A DNA stretch of 64,000 nucleotides from positions 1 through 64,000 of the forward strand of contig JAHWHZ010000002.1 of NCBI GenBank assembly GCA_019322895.1. The letters run 5' to 3'. Positions 1 through 8,922 of the stretch are shown here, piece by piece. The position numbers and the translations under genes are program-made. The notes beneath the pieces are model-generated. The model was not told the DNA's origin. It was given only the letters and a program-made list of their open reading frames with translations, and made no database searches. Position 1 is the first letter of the stretch. Each line of letters starts with the position of its first letter. This DNA comes from Candidatus Woesearchaeota archaeon (GTDB taxonomy: Archaea; Nanobdellota; Nanobdellia; Woesearchaeales; ARS49).

Positions 1-65
1 CCCCCCAGTATGTGATTGTTATGCCAATAGAGCAACCAGTATTTAAAAAAGTAAGAAAACTATAA
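1..65 (+). CDS. C-terminal end of an unidentified protein (partial)
   Basis: An open frame enters from the left edge (codons from position 3) and stops at TAA 63-65, giving about 20 residues ending IEQPVFKKVRKL. The mix of hydrophobic and basic residues looks like a genuine protein terminus, but so short a tail cannot be assigned to a family. It could also be a chance open frame. Confidence 0.4.
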   Translation, partial: PQYVIVMPIEQPVFKKVRKL

Positions 66-314
66 AAAGATTAGGGTATTATCAACTTTGCATCATAAGT
101 ATATCAAAAGTTAGACTTTTGGGACACTCTCCTGACTTTTGAGACCACCTTTATTTATTGTGGACTATTAAGGCAACGTCGGTATTATCCAAGAAGAGAG
201 TATGGTATTATCGAAAATAATAGAAAAGTATATAAATAAGTATATATTTTTACAAGTTTAGTCTTAATTCTCCCCATACAGTAGTTCAATTGGAGTATGA
301 ATATATAAAGTTTT
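66..314. other. intergenic region with short repeats, no gene seen
   Basis: No credible gene lies here. The 9-mer GGTATTATC occurs three times on the plus strand (75-83, 181-189, 204-212). The 12-mer GACTTTTGGGAC (114-125) recurs with one mismatch at 134-145. The stretch 222-250 is very AT-rich with TATA-like runs. It lies between two convergent genes, so a plus-strand promoter would have no visible target. Confidence 0.5.
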
Positions 315-3300
315 CTATTTATACTTGTTTAGCTCTTTAAGAATGTCCTCAGCAGTCTTCTCGTGCTTATCCAAGACAGACACTTTCGGGGCAGAAACTT
401 TGGGTTTGATCTTCTTGGAAACAGGTTTTTTAGGTGTTTCAAGCATTTCTTCCACCAAAACATCTTCTTTTGATGCCTGCTTCTTCTTTAGGAACCTGGA
501 AAGAGCGAAAATATACACTAAAATAGAGACTACAAGTATCAATAACGCTGCCCTCACAAAGTTTCGGGTGCTTATCAGTTCAGATAATGAAAATCCTGGT
601 GTTTCAGGCGCAATAACTGTTGTTTCAGGTACTTTTTCTTCTTTTATCTCAATCTTTTCCTCAATTACCGGCACTGCAGGCTCTTCTTCTATTATCTCTT
701 CTTCCTCAAACTCAGGCAAATAGCTAAATGGTGCAACAGGTGTGGTGGTTGTTTGTGTTTCAGCCTGGCGCTCCTGCTGCTCCATTGCATTTATGTAAGA
801 CCTTCCTCCGCCGCCACCTCCGCCGCCAGAAGGTCCTGGAGGCGCGGGAGGCGCTTGCTGAAGTATTCCATAATCACTTGAAGGGGCAAGGTTGCGCAAA
901 CCAAGAGTATTGGCTGCAGTATCTGGAGAATTATTCAACATTGTCCAGCCGCTTGCATTATACTGCCATAATTCAAACTGACTTTCATTATACCCTGCAA
1001 GCTCTGAATCAAGCCAGCGCCAGGTTATTGAATCTATGGTTGTGGCTCCGATAAAATTAGATATATTCACAAATTTCCGCCTGAAAGATATGTAATTTGC
1101 AGGAAGCGTGCCCTGGCTTGCCCAATAGATTATATATTCTGTATTTGGATCGACTGAATCTGTTATTGAGAGGTTGGTGTAATATTGGAAACCGTCTGCA
1201 GGCCGGTCTATGATCAAGCCGGAAATATAAACCTGGCATGGTGTCGCACCTGTCCCTATCCACACTTCTCCTAAGGCATTATTATAAACATGCATGTTTG
1301 AGATGTTTGTATTATTTGCTATACGGATGACAACGCCCTGCCGAGTATTGTCATATGCAGCATTGTCTTTGAGCGTGTTATTGTCTGTCTGATATATTAA
1401 AAAGCCAAAAAAGCCGTTATTGTACGCAGTATTATTGAAAAGAGAATTGCTGCTTGAGCCGGTGTGTATATCAAAGCCGTTTCTTACATTATCATATGCA
1501 TTGTTTGATGCAAGAATATTGCCTGTGCAGTTATCTACATGAAATCCCCTGTTCTGGGTGGCGTGCGCAGAATTATTTCTTATTGTGTTATAACTGGAAT
1601 TCAAGGCAAGATGAAAACCTGTGTCAGACGTGTTGCGCGCAGTGTTATTAAACAAATAATTGTAACAGCTGTTATCCTGCAGATAAAATCCAAAATCCTG
1701 GCTATTATAGACAAGATTTCCTGTCAAGGTGTTATTAGAGCTAAGGTTCAGCAGGATGCCGTATGTACTGTTGTATGCAGTATTATTAATAACATCATTT
1801 CTTGAGCTTGAAATAAGATAAAAACCTGCATTGCTGTGATTATATGCTGTATTTTCCTGCACAAGACTATCATTAGAATGATTCAAATATATGCCGTTTG
1901 TAAAATTCCGCACAACACAATTCTTTATGGTGATATTATTGGTATGATTTGCGACTATGCCCTGGCCGGTTCCATTGCCTATTAGCATATGCCCTGCGCA
2001 GTCCAGCGTCACATGATCTGCAATTATTGTAAAACATGTGCCGTTTCCTCTTAAATCCCTCAACAAAACAGTATCGTTTGCTATGTAATCACCGCATTCA
2101 ACCTGCTTTTTTATCGTCACATTATTGCTGCATTTTGTCTGGCCGTCATCTATTGCATCGTTTGGTGTCAGGCATGCGCGCCATGTTTCATTTACTCTGG
2201 TTTCCTGCGAAACAATTGTATTATAATTAGGGTGTCCTTTGTTATAGTTTGCCTTGATCTGCGCAGGAGTCAAGGCCCTATTGTAAACTCTTACTTCATC
2301 AATTGTTCCGTTAAACAGATTAAAGTTTCCAAGTGACTGCCTTCCAATAGTTAAAGGATATGAATAAAGCGGAGGACCGCCAGGCCAATTGCTTGTCTGA
2401 TTTGCCTCAAAAGAACCATTCAAATAAATACGCATATCATGAGTGGAATTGACAAAAGTACCGACAATATGATACCATTGATCTGGTTTAAGAGTTGTTA
2501 CAGTTCCCACTGCATAAGCAGCACCTGGGGGGAAAGCACCAGTACCATGTATTATGAATATAGTCCGATTCGTGAAAGAATTTATGAACAGAGCATAATT
2601 ATGACCCGGATTTACGCCGACGCCAGAAGCATCACCCTTATCCAAGATATATTGGGATCCTATGCCCCCCAGTTTTCTTGGCTTTATCCACACCTCAACA
2701 GAAAAGTTTTCTGAAAGATTCAAGCTATTGGCCGCTGGAACAGATATCCCGTCATCAATTCCGTCATAAATATAAGCACCTCCAGAGATTCCTGCTGCGG
2801 TCCAGACAGAACCATTAACTGTTCCATTATTCTGGAACGGAGAATAATCTCTTACTGCGCCAGTTGCATTTGACGTTATATTCGTATCAAACGGCATATT
2901 CAAAACAGTGATTGAAGTTCCATTCATGAACCAATTAGTGATATTTGTTACATGGCTTCCTTCTGGATCAACCACATTCTGCGGATAAACCGTCAGGTTC
3001 TCTATAACAGTATTTCCTCCAACTGAAGAATTTAAGATAGGATTGTCTTGTGTGGGCGGGTCATTGAAAAGATATTTCAAAGTGAAGTAAGAATCTGTCT
3101 TGCTGGCAGTCACATTGTCGCTGTAGCCGGTTATGATCACGTTTCCCTGCGAATCAGATGCAACAGCAGTGGCAAAATCATTGCCGTTATCATAAGTGCC
3201 ATTCCAGATCATTGCACCGCTTTGGTTAAGCATCACAGTGAAATAATTGTAGCGCAGAGGGAATGCCGGGCCGCTGTAGCCTGTCACGACTATATTGTCT

Positions 3301-4172
3301 GAAGGGGTTACTGCAACTCCGTGGCCTATATCTCTTTCGTCATTGTCAATCGTAACATTCCATATCTGTCCGCCTGTTGAATTGAATTTTACAATCAAAT
3401 AATCCTCGCGCTGAAGCGCCACTGTTTCATAACCTGCAACTATTATGTTATCGTTTGAATCAAGAGCAATAGCTTCTACATCATCAGGATTGCCTGTATC
3501 AAAAGTAGTGTTCCATAATTGCCCGCCTGTAGAATTATACTTGACTGTAAGGATATCCCAGTCACCAGATGCATTGCTTCTTCCTGTTACGACTATGTTA
3601 TTCTGCGAATCAACCACGCCTTTTCCATAATCAAGACTGTTGCTAAAGCCATATGTTTCAATCCAAAGCTGGGAGCCAGTGGAATTATATTTTACTGTCA
3701 CAAAATCAGTATTAGCAGTTCCAGAGCCGGTGATTATTATATTATTTTGAGAATCTGATGCAACACCTCTGCCAGTTGGAAAACCGCCGGGATTATATGT
3801 GTCATTCCATAATCTAACGCCTGCTGAATTGTATTTCACAGTGAGAATTCCTCCTGGTGAGTCTCCTGTGACAGCAACATTATTCAGCGCATCAACATGG
3901 ATACCCCTTGCTGTTACACCAGGAGCATAAGTGGCATTCCATATCTGCGCCCCGTTTTTTGAAGCATACTTGAAAGTGACGTAATCATTATTTCCCTTTC
4001 CTGTTACAACAGGATTGCCTGCAGAATCAACATCCACTCCATACGCAGTGTCAACATTTCCATCATCATACGTTGCATTCCAGGCAATGCCTTTAAAATT
4101 TATTGCATAGGCTGAAAAAGCACTTAAGATACAGAAAATAAACAAAATCAGCAGTATTTTCTTGAAATCCAT
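315..4172 (-). CDS. giant exported adhesin-like protein: beta-propeller repeats, LamG, NosD-type beta-helix, C-terminal membrane anchor
   Basis: The protein has 1285 residues. The N-terminus is a signal peptide (MDFKKILLILFIFCILS). Residues about 25-370 hold repeated units with D-x-x-x-N-x-[IV]-V-x-G and YNSTG...W motifs, typical of SBBP-like beta-propeller surface repeats. Residues about 430-640 form a LamG/concanavalin-like domain (DYSPFQNNGT, FSVEVWIKP, VRVYNRAL). Residues about 690-990 are Asn-rich right-handed beta-helix repeats of the NosD type. A Pro/Gly linker with eight glycines, an acidic stretch, one membrane helix (about 1206-1228) and a basic cytoplasmic tail follow. NxS/T sequons are abundant, suggesting N-glycosylation. 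The start lies 1 bp after the stop of the upstream minus-strand gene, so the two are co-transcribed. A role in attachment or glycan binding is inferred. Confidence 0.85.
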   Translation of the reverse strand: MDFKKILLILFIFCILSAFSAYAINFKGIAWNATYDDGNVDTAYGVDVDSAGNPVVTGKGNNDYVTFKYASKNGAQIWNATYAPGVTARGIHVDALNNVAVTGDSPGGILTVKYNSAGVRLWNDTYNPGGFPTGRGVASDSQNNIIITGSGTANTDFVTVKYNSTGSQLWIETYGFSNSLDYGKGVVDSQNNIVVTGRSNASGDWDILTVKYNSTGGQLWNTTFDTGNPDDVEAIALDSNDNIIVAGYETVALQREDYLIVKFNSTGGQIWNVTIDNDERDIGHGVAVTPSDNIVVTGYSGPAFPLRYNYFTVMLNQSGAMIWNGTYDNGNDFATAVASDSQGNVIITGYSDNVTASKTDSYFTLKYLFNDPPTQDNPILNSSVGGNTVIENLTVYPQNVVDPEGSHVTNITNWFMNGTSITVLNMPFDTNITSNATGAVRDYSPFQNNGTVNGSVWTAAGISGGAYIYDGIDDGISVPAANSLNLSENFSVEVWIKPRKLGGIGSQYILDKGDASGVGVNPGHNYALFINSFTNRTIFIIHGTGAFPPGAAYAVGTVTTLKPDQWYHIVGTFVNSTHDMRIYLNGSFEANQTSNWPGGPPLYSYPLTIGRQSLGNFNLFNGTIDEVRVYNRALTPAQIKANYNKGHPNYNTIVSQETRVNETWRACLTPNDAIDDGQTKCSNNVTIKKQVECGDYIANDTVLLRDLRGNGTCFTIIADHVTLDCAGHMLIGNGTGQGIVANHTNNITIKNCVVRNFTNGIYLNHSNDSLVQENTAYNHSNAGFYLISSSRNDVINNTAYNSTYGILLNLSSNNTLTGNLVYNSQDFGFYLQDNSCYNYLFNNTARNTSDTGFHLALNSSYNTIRNNSAHATQNRGFHVDNCTGNILASNNAYDNVRNGFDIHTGSSSNSLFNNTAYNNGFFGFLIYQTDNNTLKDNAAYDNTRQGVVIRIANNTNISNMHVYNNALGEVWIGTGATPCQVYISGLIIDRPADGFQYYTNLSITDSVDPNTEYIIYWASQGTLPANYISFRRKFVNISNFIGATTIDSITWRWLDSELAGYNESQFELWQYNASGWTMLNNSPDTAANTLGLRNLAPSSDYGILQQAPPAPPGPSGGGGGGGGRSYINAMEQQERQAETQTTTTPVAPFSYLPEFEEEEIIEEEPAVPVIEEKIEIKEEKVPETTVIAPETPGFSLSELISTRNFVRAALLILVVSILVYIFALSRFLKKKQASKEDVLVEEMLETPKKPVSKKIKPKVSAPKVSVLDKHEKTAEDILKELNKYK

Positions 4173-4173
4173 T

Positions 4174-7100
4174 CTAGATGTTACCTAATTCTTTTAACAG
4201 CTCTTCAGTGCTCTTCTTTTTCATCTGCTTGGCTGCAGGCATCTTGACAGGCTTAACTTTTGGCACTGGTGATTTTTTAGCAGCGGGCTTGGCTTTTGGC
4301 TTGGCAGCTGGTTTTTTCACAGCAGGCTTTGCTGCAGCTGTTTGGACTGATTTTTCTGGCGGCCGGTACTTTACAAAATTGATTATAACTGCCAGAAGCA
4401 CTACAAGCGCGACAAGCAATGCTGTAATTCGCGTGATATTTCTTTTTGAAAAGACAACTGAAGGTGAAATTATTTTTGTCTTGTGTTTTAATGATTTTTT
4501 CTCCTGCTCAGTCGGTTCTGGAGGAGGAGCAGGCTCTTCTTCAACAAATTCTGCAATAGGCATCGCGCATGTCAGCGATTCTGCGGGCTTGCTATTTGTT
4601 GTGCCGCATTTATTTGCATCAGTGCAGGTCCTAGTCTGCAGGCCTGCTATACATGCGCTCCAAGGAGTGCAAGACCAGTCTTCAATGCATTCCTGCGGAT
4701 ACTGCCTTGTTGCGCCGCCGCCACCGCCGCCTGAAGGTCTTGGGGGAGGTGGAGGAGGTGGAGCACCACCTCTTACGACAGTGATATTTATTTCAGACGT
4801 GTTGGCATCACCCTGAGGATTATCGTAACTGCAGAAAAAAATCCATGTATCTCCGACAGAGCTGTTCACTGTGACGTTCCAGGAGGTATCGCAATTTTGT
4901 CCAGGTATCAATGAATCCAGGCAGGACTGATTTGCAGGATATCTTGGGTTCTGGTCTCTTGTATAAAAAGGATAACCTGAATTCATAGGGATTGCACCTT
5001 TTACACCTGCTCGAAACAGGATAGTATCTGTTTTATTTATACTTTCATTGTCTACTGCATGAACTGAGCAATTATAGACTCCTGACAAGTTTGCCAGAAA
5101 CGCAGAGCTGTTCCATATATCTCCATTTTTCGTGCCATTGCCCAAATTAAGAACTGTTGCATCAGGAAGCGTTACATTGAAATAAACAGCAACTATGGTG
5201 TTACTGCCGGTGACATTAGCGATACACGTCAATTGTGTTCCTCCGCCTATTGGAAATTTATCTGGCGAGATGCTTATGCTGTTTATTCTTACAAAGTCTG
5301 CAGCAGTTACATTGATTGATATGTTTGTGGAATTATCTGACCAGGCAGTCCGGTTCTGGCCGACATGATAATCTATCAAAAAGTTTCCTGCTGTTGCGGC
5401 ATTAAAACAGATAGTTCCATTTGTGAAGCTGCCCTGGACTGGATTCACAGGAGGATTGCCTGCAAAGCCCCACCAAGTATAATTTGTCTTGTTGCCGAAT
5501 GTTCTTGAGGCATTTCTCGCGACTGTTGCATTGGATGTGAAATTTCCGCTCGCTCCTCCGCGATAAGGAATTCCTGTTGTTGCATTGACGACAGTCCAAT
5601 TATTCGGAATCTGCACAGCAAACCAAGGCCTACCATTGAACGGAGGCGGAAAAGCTGTGCTGTTAACAGTTATATTCACGCATACAGTGTCTCCTTCATT
5701 GGCTGTGCCTGGCTGATTGATGCTGATAAATCTCTCGCCGCATCCTGCAACCATCACCAGCATTGTAAGCACGAAAATCCATGCAAGCTTGTTCTTTGGC
5801 GCGATTGCTGTCAATGCTATTGCAATCAGCAGTGATAAAATAAAAATAATCCAGAGCCAATCAGGCGAATCTTTTTGCTTTATCTTTTTTCCAGGCGTAT
5901 TGCCTACTTGTATTGGATCTAATGTTGCTGTTGTGTTTACGCATTCACCGCCAACACATTGCAGACGACAGGTTACATTAAATGTCCTGTTTGCTGTGGC
6001 ATTTGAATTTCCTGCAGGAATTGGCATTGACACAGAAATATTGCCGAATGGGATGTTAAAATCAACAAAACCAGACTGTGAAACACCAGACTCATTAGTG
6101 CAGATGACAGATAATCTCCATCCTCCGCTGTCAAGTATCTGCACATCAGTATTATCCAATACAAAAAATCCTGTTGAATTATCAGAAGTTGTATTGACAA
6201 AGAAAGTATTTGAATCGTACAGGTTTGTCAGGTTAAAAGTTGCATTTGCTGTCCTTCCATTGTTTGCTGTGCAAAATGCCCGCACTCTTGTAATGTTTTG
6301 AAAGAATGCCGCGTCTGTGCAGTTAGTGAAAGTTCCGCTGGAATTAAACTCGCATGCAATGCTCCTTACATATGTATTAATTAAAGGCAGGAAATCACCA
6401 CCGTTTACTATCTCTTTTATCACGCCTCTCCAAGGAACTTCTGTATCGCCGATTCCATCATCATTCAAGTCAGTTCCGTTATAATTTGTCCAGAAATTTC
6501 CGCCAAGATTTGGTCCGCCGATAATATTCGTTCCAGGAGTCTTGCTGATATTCCAATCATTTTGCGCGCTGGCAGCATCCGCAGTTGGCTTGTTGCCAAA
6601 ATAATTGTTATAGATTGTGTTGTTGCTTGCATTAATAAGCTGAATGCTGTATGTATGATTCAACACAGTATTTAGAGTTATATTATTCCCTACAGTAACG
6701 AGTTCAATGCGGATTCCAGATCCTGTATTGTTGGCTATGCTGTTATTAATAACAAATTCATTGTTAGTAAAATAAAGATACACTCCGCTTCCGCCATTGG
6801 CGTAAATACTGTTCCTTGTTACTCTTGTATTGCTTCCAGGCTGGCCACCGCCCTGCTGGTATACAATAACTCCATGTCCGGCGTTATTATAAATCGTGTT
6901 ATTAGTAACATTAACGCTGTCTGATCGGTATACTTCTATTCCTCGGGCGCCATTGTTGTACACCTTGTTATTAATCAAACTGTTATTGCGTGAAAAATCC
7001 AAAGAAACTCCGTCTTGTGCATTATCATGCACACTGTTATTGATGAAATCATTTCTATCGCTAGAGCTAAAATTAAATCCGCCCCCTGAATTATTAAATA

Positions 7101-7998
7101 CAGAATTATTAAATATATAGTTAAAGTCTGAATTTGAATCAAATGAAAATCCTGATTGACTATTGTTATATGCCCTATTGCGCGCAATAGTATTATTTGA
7201 GCTTTCAAAAAAATTAAACCCCACCCAGCCTGGTGTTCCGTATACGACATTATCTGTTATTGTGGCATTATCAGACCAGGATGACCTGATTCCCGGATTC
7301 CAATTATTATATGCCAAATTATCAATCACTGCAGCATGATGAGAATTGCCGGAAAGGATTATTCCGTTATTATTGCTATATACTGTATTGTTTTTCACGA
7401 AAGCGTTGGTGGATTGAAGAAAATAGAATCCATCCCCATTGTTCCAGAAAGCCCTGTTCCTTGTCAGGTTTGTAAAATTAGATTTGTCCATATAAAATCC
7501 TGCAACAGCACCAGTAGAATTGGCGATGCATCTGAAAAAGGTATTGTTATTAGAATGATCTAAATAAAATCCTGCCTGCCTGTTATTGAAAGTAGTAACA
7601 TTGATAAATTTATTATTATGCGCCTTAAACAATACAACTCCTTTGCTTGCAAAATTAAACCGATTATCATCTGATAATGTGTTCAGGACATGACTATTAC
7701 TGGTGCTGTTCAGCAGCAGCCCATCTGAGAAATTATATATGTTGCAGTTTTGTATCGTAATATTTACTCGATTATTTGCAAGTATGCCGTATTCATTCAG
7801 GCCGCCGGTAATGTTATAATTAGCACAATCTAGTGTAATATGACTGGCATTAATACAGAAGCCAGTAGTAGAGCTATTGTAATTCTTTGTTAAAGTTGTG
7901 TCTACATTTATTGTCTGGTTGCATGTTACAGCAAACACTGGAAAAGCATTCAAAATACCTAAAACTAGCAAAATCAGTAATAACTGTTTAATAGTCAC
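4174..7998 (-). CDS. giant exported NosD-type beta-helix protein with internal membrane hairpin and C-terminal anchor
   Basis: The protein has 1274 residues. A signal peptide is followed by Asn-rich right-handed beta-helix repeats (about 25-550) and Ig-like beta domains (about 560-690). Two hydrophobic segments follow (about 708-752), the second ending in LVMVAGC, which looks like a lipoprotein signal inside the chain. More beta-rich, sequon-rich domains follow, then a Pro/Gly linker, a thrombospondin-1-like Cys motif (CIEDWSCTPWSAC), a membrane helix (about 1187-1208) and a Lys/Ala/Pro tail ending TEELLKELGNI. The start is a GTG preceded by an A-rich GGGG leader; a TATA-like box lies at 8045-8053. 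It leads the operon with the propeller protein at 315-4172. The internal signal suggests fusion of two older surface genes. Confidence 0.82.
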   Translation of the reverse strand: MTIKQLLLILLVLGILNAFPVFAVTCNQTINVDTTLTKNYNSSTTGFCINASHITLDCANYNITGGLNEYGILANNRVNITIQNCNIYNFSDGLLLNSTSNSHVLNTLSDDNRFNFASKGVVLFKAHNNKFINVTTFNNRQAGFYLDHSNNNTFFRCIANSTGAVAGFYMDKSNFTNLTRNRAFWNNGDGFYFLQSTNAFVKNNTVYSNNNGIILSGNSHHAAVIDNLAYNNWNPGIRSSWSDNATITDNVVYGTPGWVGFNFFESSNNTIARNRAYNNSQSGFSFDSNSDFNYIFNNSVFNNSGGGFNFSSSDRNDFINNSVHDNAQDGVSLDFSRNNSLINNKVYNNGARGIEVYRSDSVNVTNNTIYNNAGHGVIVYQQGGGQPGSNTRVTRNSIYANGGSGVYLYFTNNEFVINNSIANNTGSGIRIELVTVGNNITLNTVLNHTYSIQLINASNNTIYNNYFGNKPTADAASAQNDWNISKTPGTNIIGGPNLGGNFWTNYNGTDLNDDGIGDTEVPWRGVIKEIVNGGDFLPLINTYVRSIACEFNSSGTFTNCTDAAFFQNITRVRAFCTANNGRTANATFNLTNLYDSNTFFVNTTSDNSTGFFVLDNTDVQILDSGGWRLSVICTNESGVSQSGFVDFNIPFGNISVSMPIPAGNSNATANRTFNVTCRLQCVGGECVNTTATLDPIQVGNTPGKKIKQKDSPDWLWIIFILSLLIAIALTAIAPKNKLAWIFVLTMLVMVAGCGERFISINQPGTANEGDTVCVNITVNSTAFPPPFNGRPWFAVQIPNNWTVVNATTGIPYRGGASGNFTSNATVARNASRTFGNKTNYTWWGFAGNPPVNPVQGSFTNGTICFNAATAGNFLIDYHVGQNRTAWSDNSTNISINVTAADFVRINSISISPDKFPIGGGTQLTCIANVTGSNTIVAVYFNVTLPDATVLNLGNGTKNGDIWNSSAFLANLSGVYNCSVHAVDNESINKTDTILFRAGVKGAIPMNSGYPFYTRDQNPRYPANQSCLDSLIPGQNCDTSWNVTVNSSVGDTWIFFCSYDNPQGDANTSEINITVVRGGAPPPPPPPRPSGGGGGGATRQYPQECIEDWSCTPWSACIAGLQTRTCTDANKCGTTNSKPAESLTCAMPIAEFVEEEPAPPPEPTEQEKKSLKHKTKIISPSVVFSKRNITRITALLVALVVLLAVIINFVKYRPPEKSVQTAAAKPAVKKPAAKPKAKPAAKKSPVPKVKPVKMPAAKQMKKKSTEELLKELGNI

Positions 7999-8061
7999 CC
8001 TATTTCCCCTTTTTTACTCAAATTAGTCTAAAAAACAGAAAAATAGTATATAAATGTTTCT

Positions 8062-8112
8062 ATCAAACTTTTAAAAAAAGTTTGATCAAAACCGTGCAGC
8101 TCAAGGCTGCAC
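8062..8112 (-). terminator. two perfect hairpins between the ureohydrolase and the surface-protein operon
   Basis: GTGCAGC (8094-8100) pairs perfectly with GCTGCAC (8106-8112), and a second 11-bp inverted repeat spans 8062-8086 with an AAA spacer. Read on the minus strand, the first hairpin is followed by a T-rich run, as expected for termination after the ureohydrolase gene. The second palindrome also sits 8 bp upstream of the TATA box of the gene starting at 7998, so an operator role is an alternative. Confidence 0.5.
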
Positions 8113-8159
8113 GTGCGAAATCACATCAAAAAAGAAATTCGCAGTTCTGATAAATAAAA

Positions 8160-8921
8160 TCAGCATAATTCAACCACTATTTTGGCCGCCAACAAAGCAG
8201 TAATGTTATTGATATCCTTGTCAGGATTCAACTCAACAATATCCATTGCTTTCAAGTTCTTTAATTTCTTTATCCTGTGCAGGAAATACAATAATTCCCT
8301 TGATGTCAGGCCTGCAACCTCTGGATATGTGACTCCTGGAGCAAAAGCAGCATCAACTGCATCAATATCAATAGAAAGATATAATGCATCAAACTTTCTT
8401 GCAGCAGCCATTATTGCATTACAGACAGATTCTTTTCCATCCTGCGCAATCTCCAGCATGGGAAAATGCTTTATTTTATTTTCCTTCAAGAACTTTATCT
8501 CATCTGGGTCTGAATTTCTCAGCCCGACAATAATGACGTTCTTTGCAGGAATGACATCATGCTCAATCAAGGCACGCAGATAATTCTCATGATTGACTGG
8601 ATCTGTTGTTGGCATCAAGTCAGGATGAGCATCAAAAACAATTATTCCTGGATTGTTATGATTAGAAGCAAATGCCTTGAAACAGGCATAAGTCATTGAA
8701 TGGTCTCCTCCAAGAGCAATGAATTCTCTCTGCGCTTTTATTTTCTCAAAGATTGTTTTTTGCGTAGGCGCCTTCACTTCATCAAAACTATAGACTGGCA
8801 AAACTCCTGTTTCACTAAACCAGAAATCCTCAAGATGCTTTATTATTTTATCAGGCGCTTTTTCAACACCTGTTGTCTTTTTCAGCCATCCTGCGCTTGC
8901 TGGAATCTTGATTATCTTCAT
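8160..8921 (-). CDS. arginase/agmatinase-family ureohydrolase
   Basis: The protein is a 253-residue member of the binuclear manganese ureohydrolase family, which hydrolyses guanidino compounds such as arginine, agmatine or formiminoglutamate. All metal-ligand motifs are present: GGDHS (His74), DAHPD (Asp97, His99, Asp101) and SIDID (Asp185, Asp187). The usual C-terminal VELNP segment is also present. I chose the ATG at 8921 because it is 1 bp after the argS stop; an upstream in-frame ATG at 8942 would overlap argS. Co-transcription with argS links it loosely to arginine metabolism. Substrate cannot be read from sequence; agmatinase is most common in archaea. Confidence 0.9.
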   Translation of the reverse strand: MKIIKIPASAGWLKKTTGVEKAPDKIIKHLEDFWFSETGVLPVYSFDEVKAPTQKTIFEKIKAQREFIALGGDHSMTYACFKAFASNHNNPGIIVFDAHPDLMPTTDPVNHENYLRALIEHDVIPAKNVIIVGLRNSDPDEIKFLKENKIKHFPMLEIAQDGKESVCNAIMAAARKFDALYLSIDIDAVDAAFAPGVTYPEVAGLTSRELLYFLHRIKKLKNLKAMDIVELNPDKDINNITALLAAKIVVELC

Positions 8922-8922
8922 C

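Noticed and set aside
325..3758. Plus-strand open frames opposite the giant adhesin gene
   Set aside because: They are antisense shadows of repetitive, low-stop coding sequence without promoters or ribosome-binding sites.
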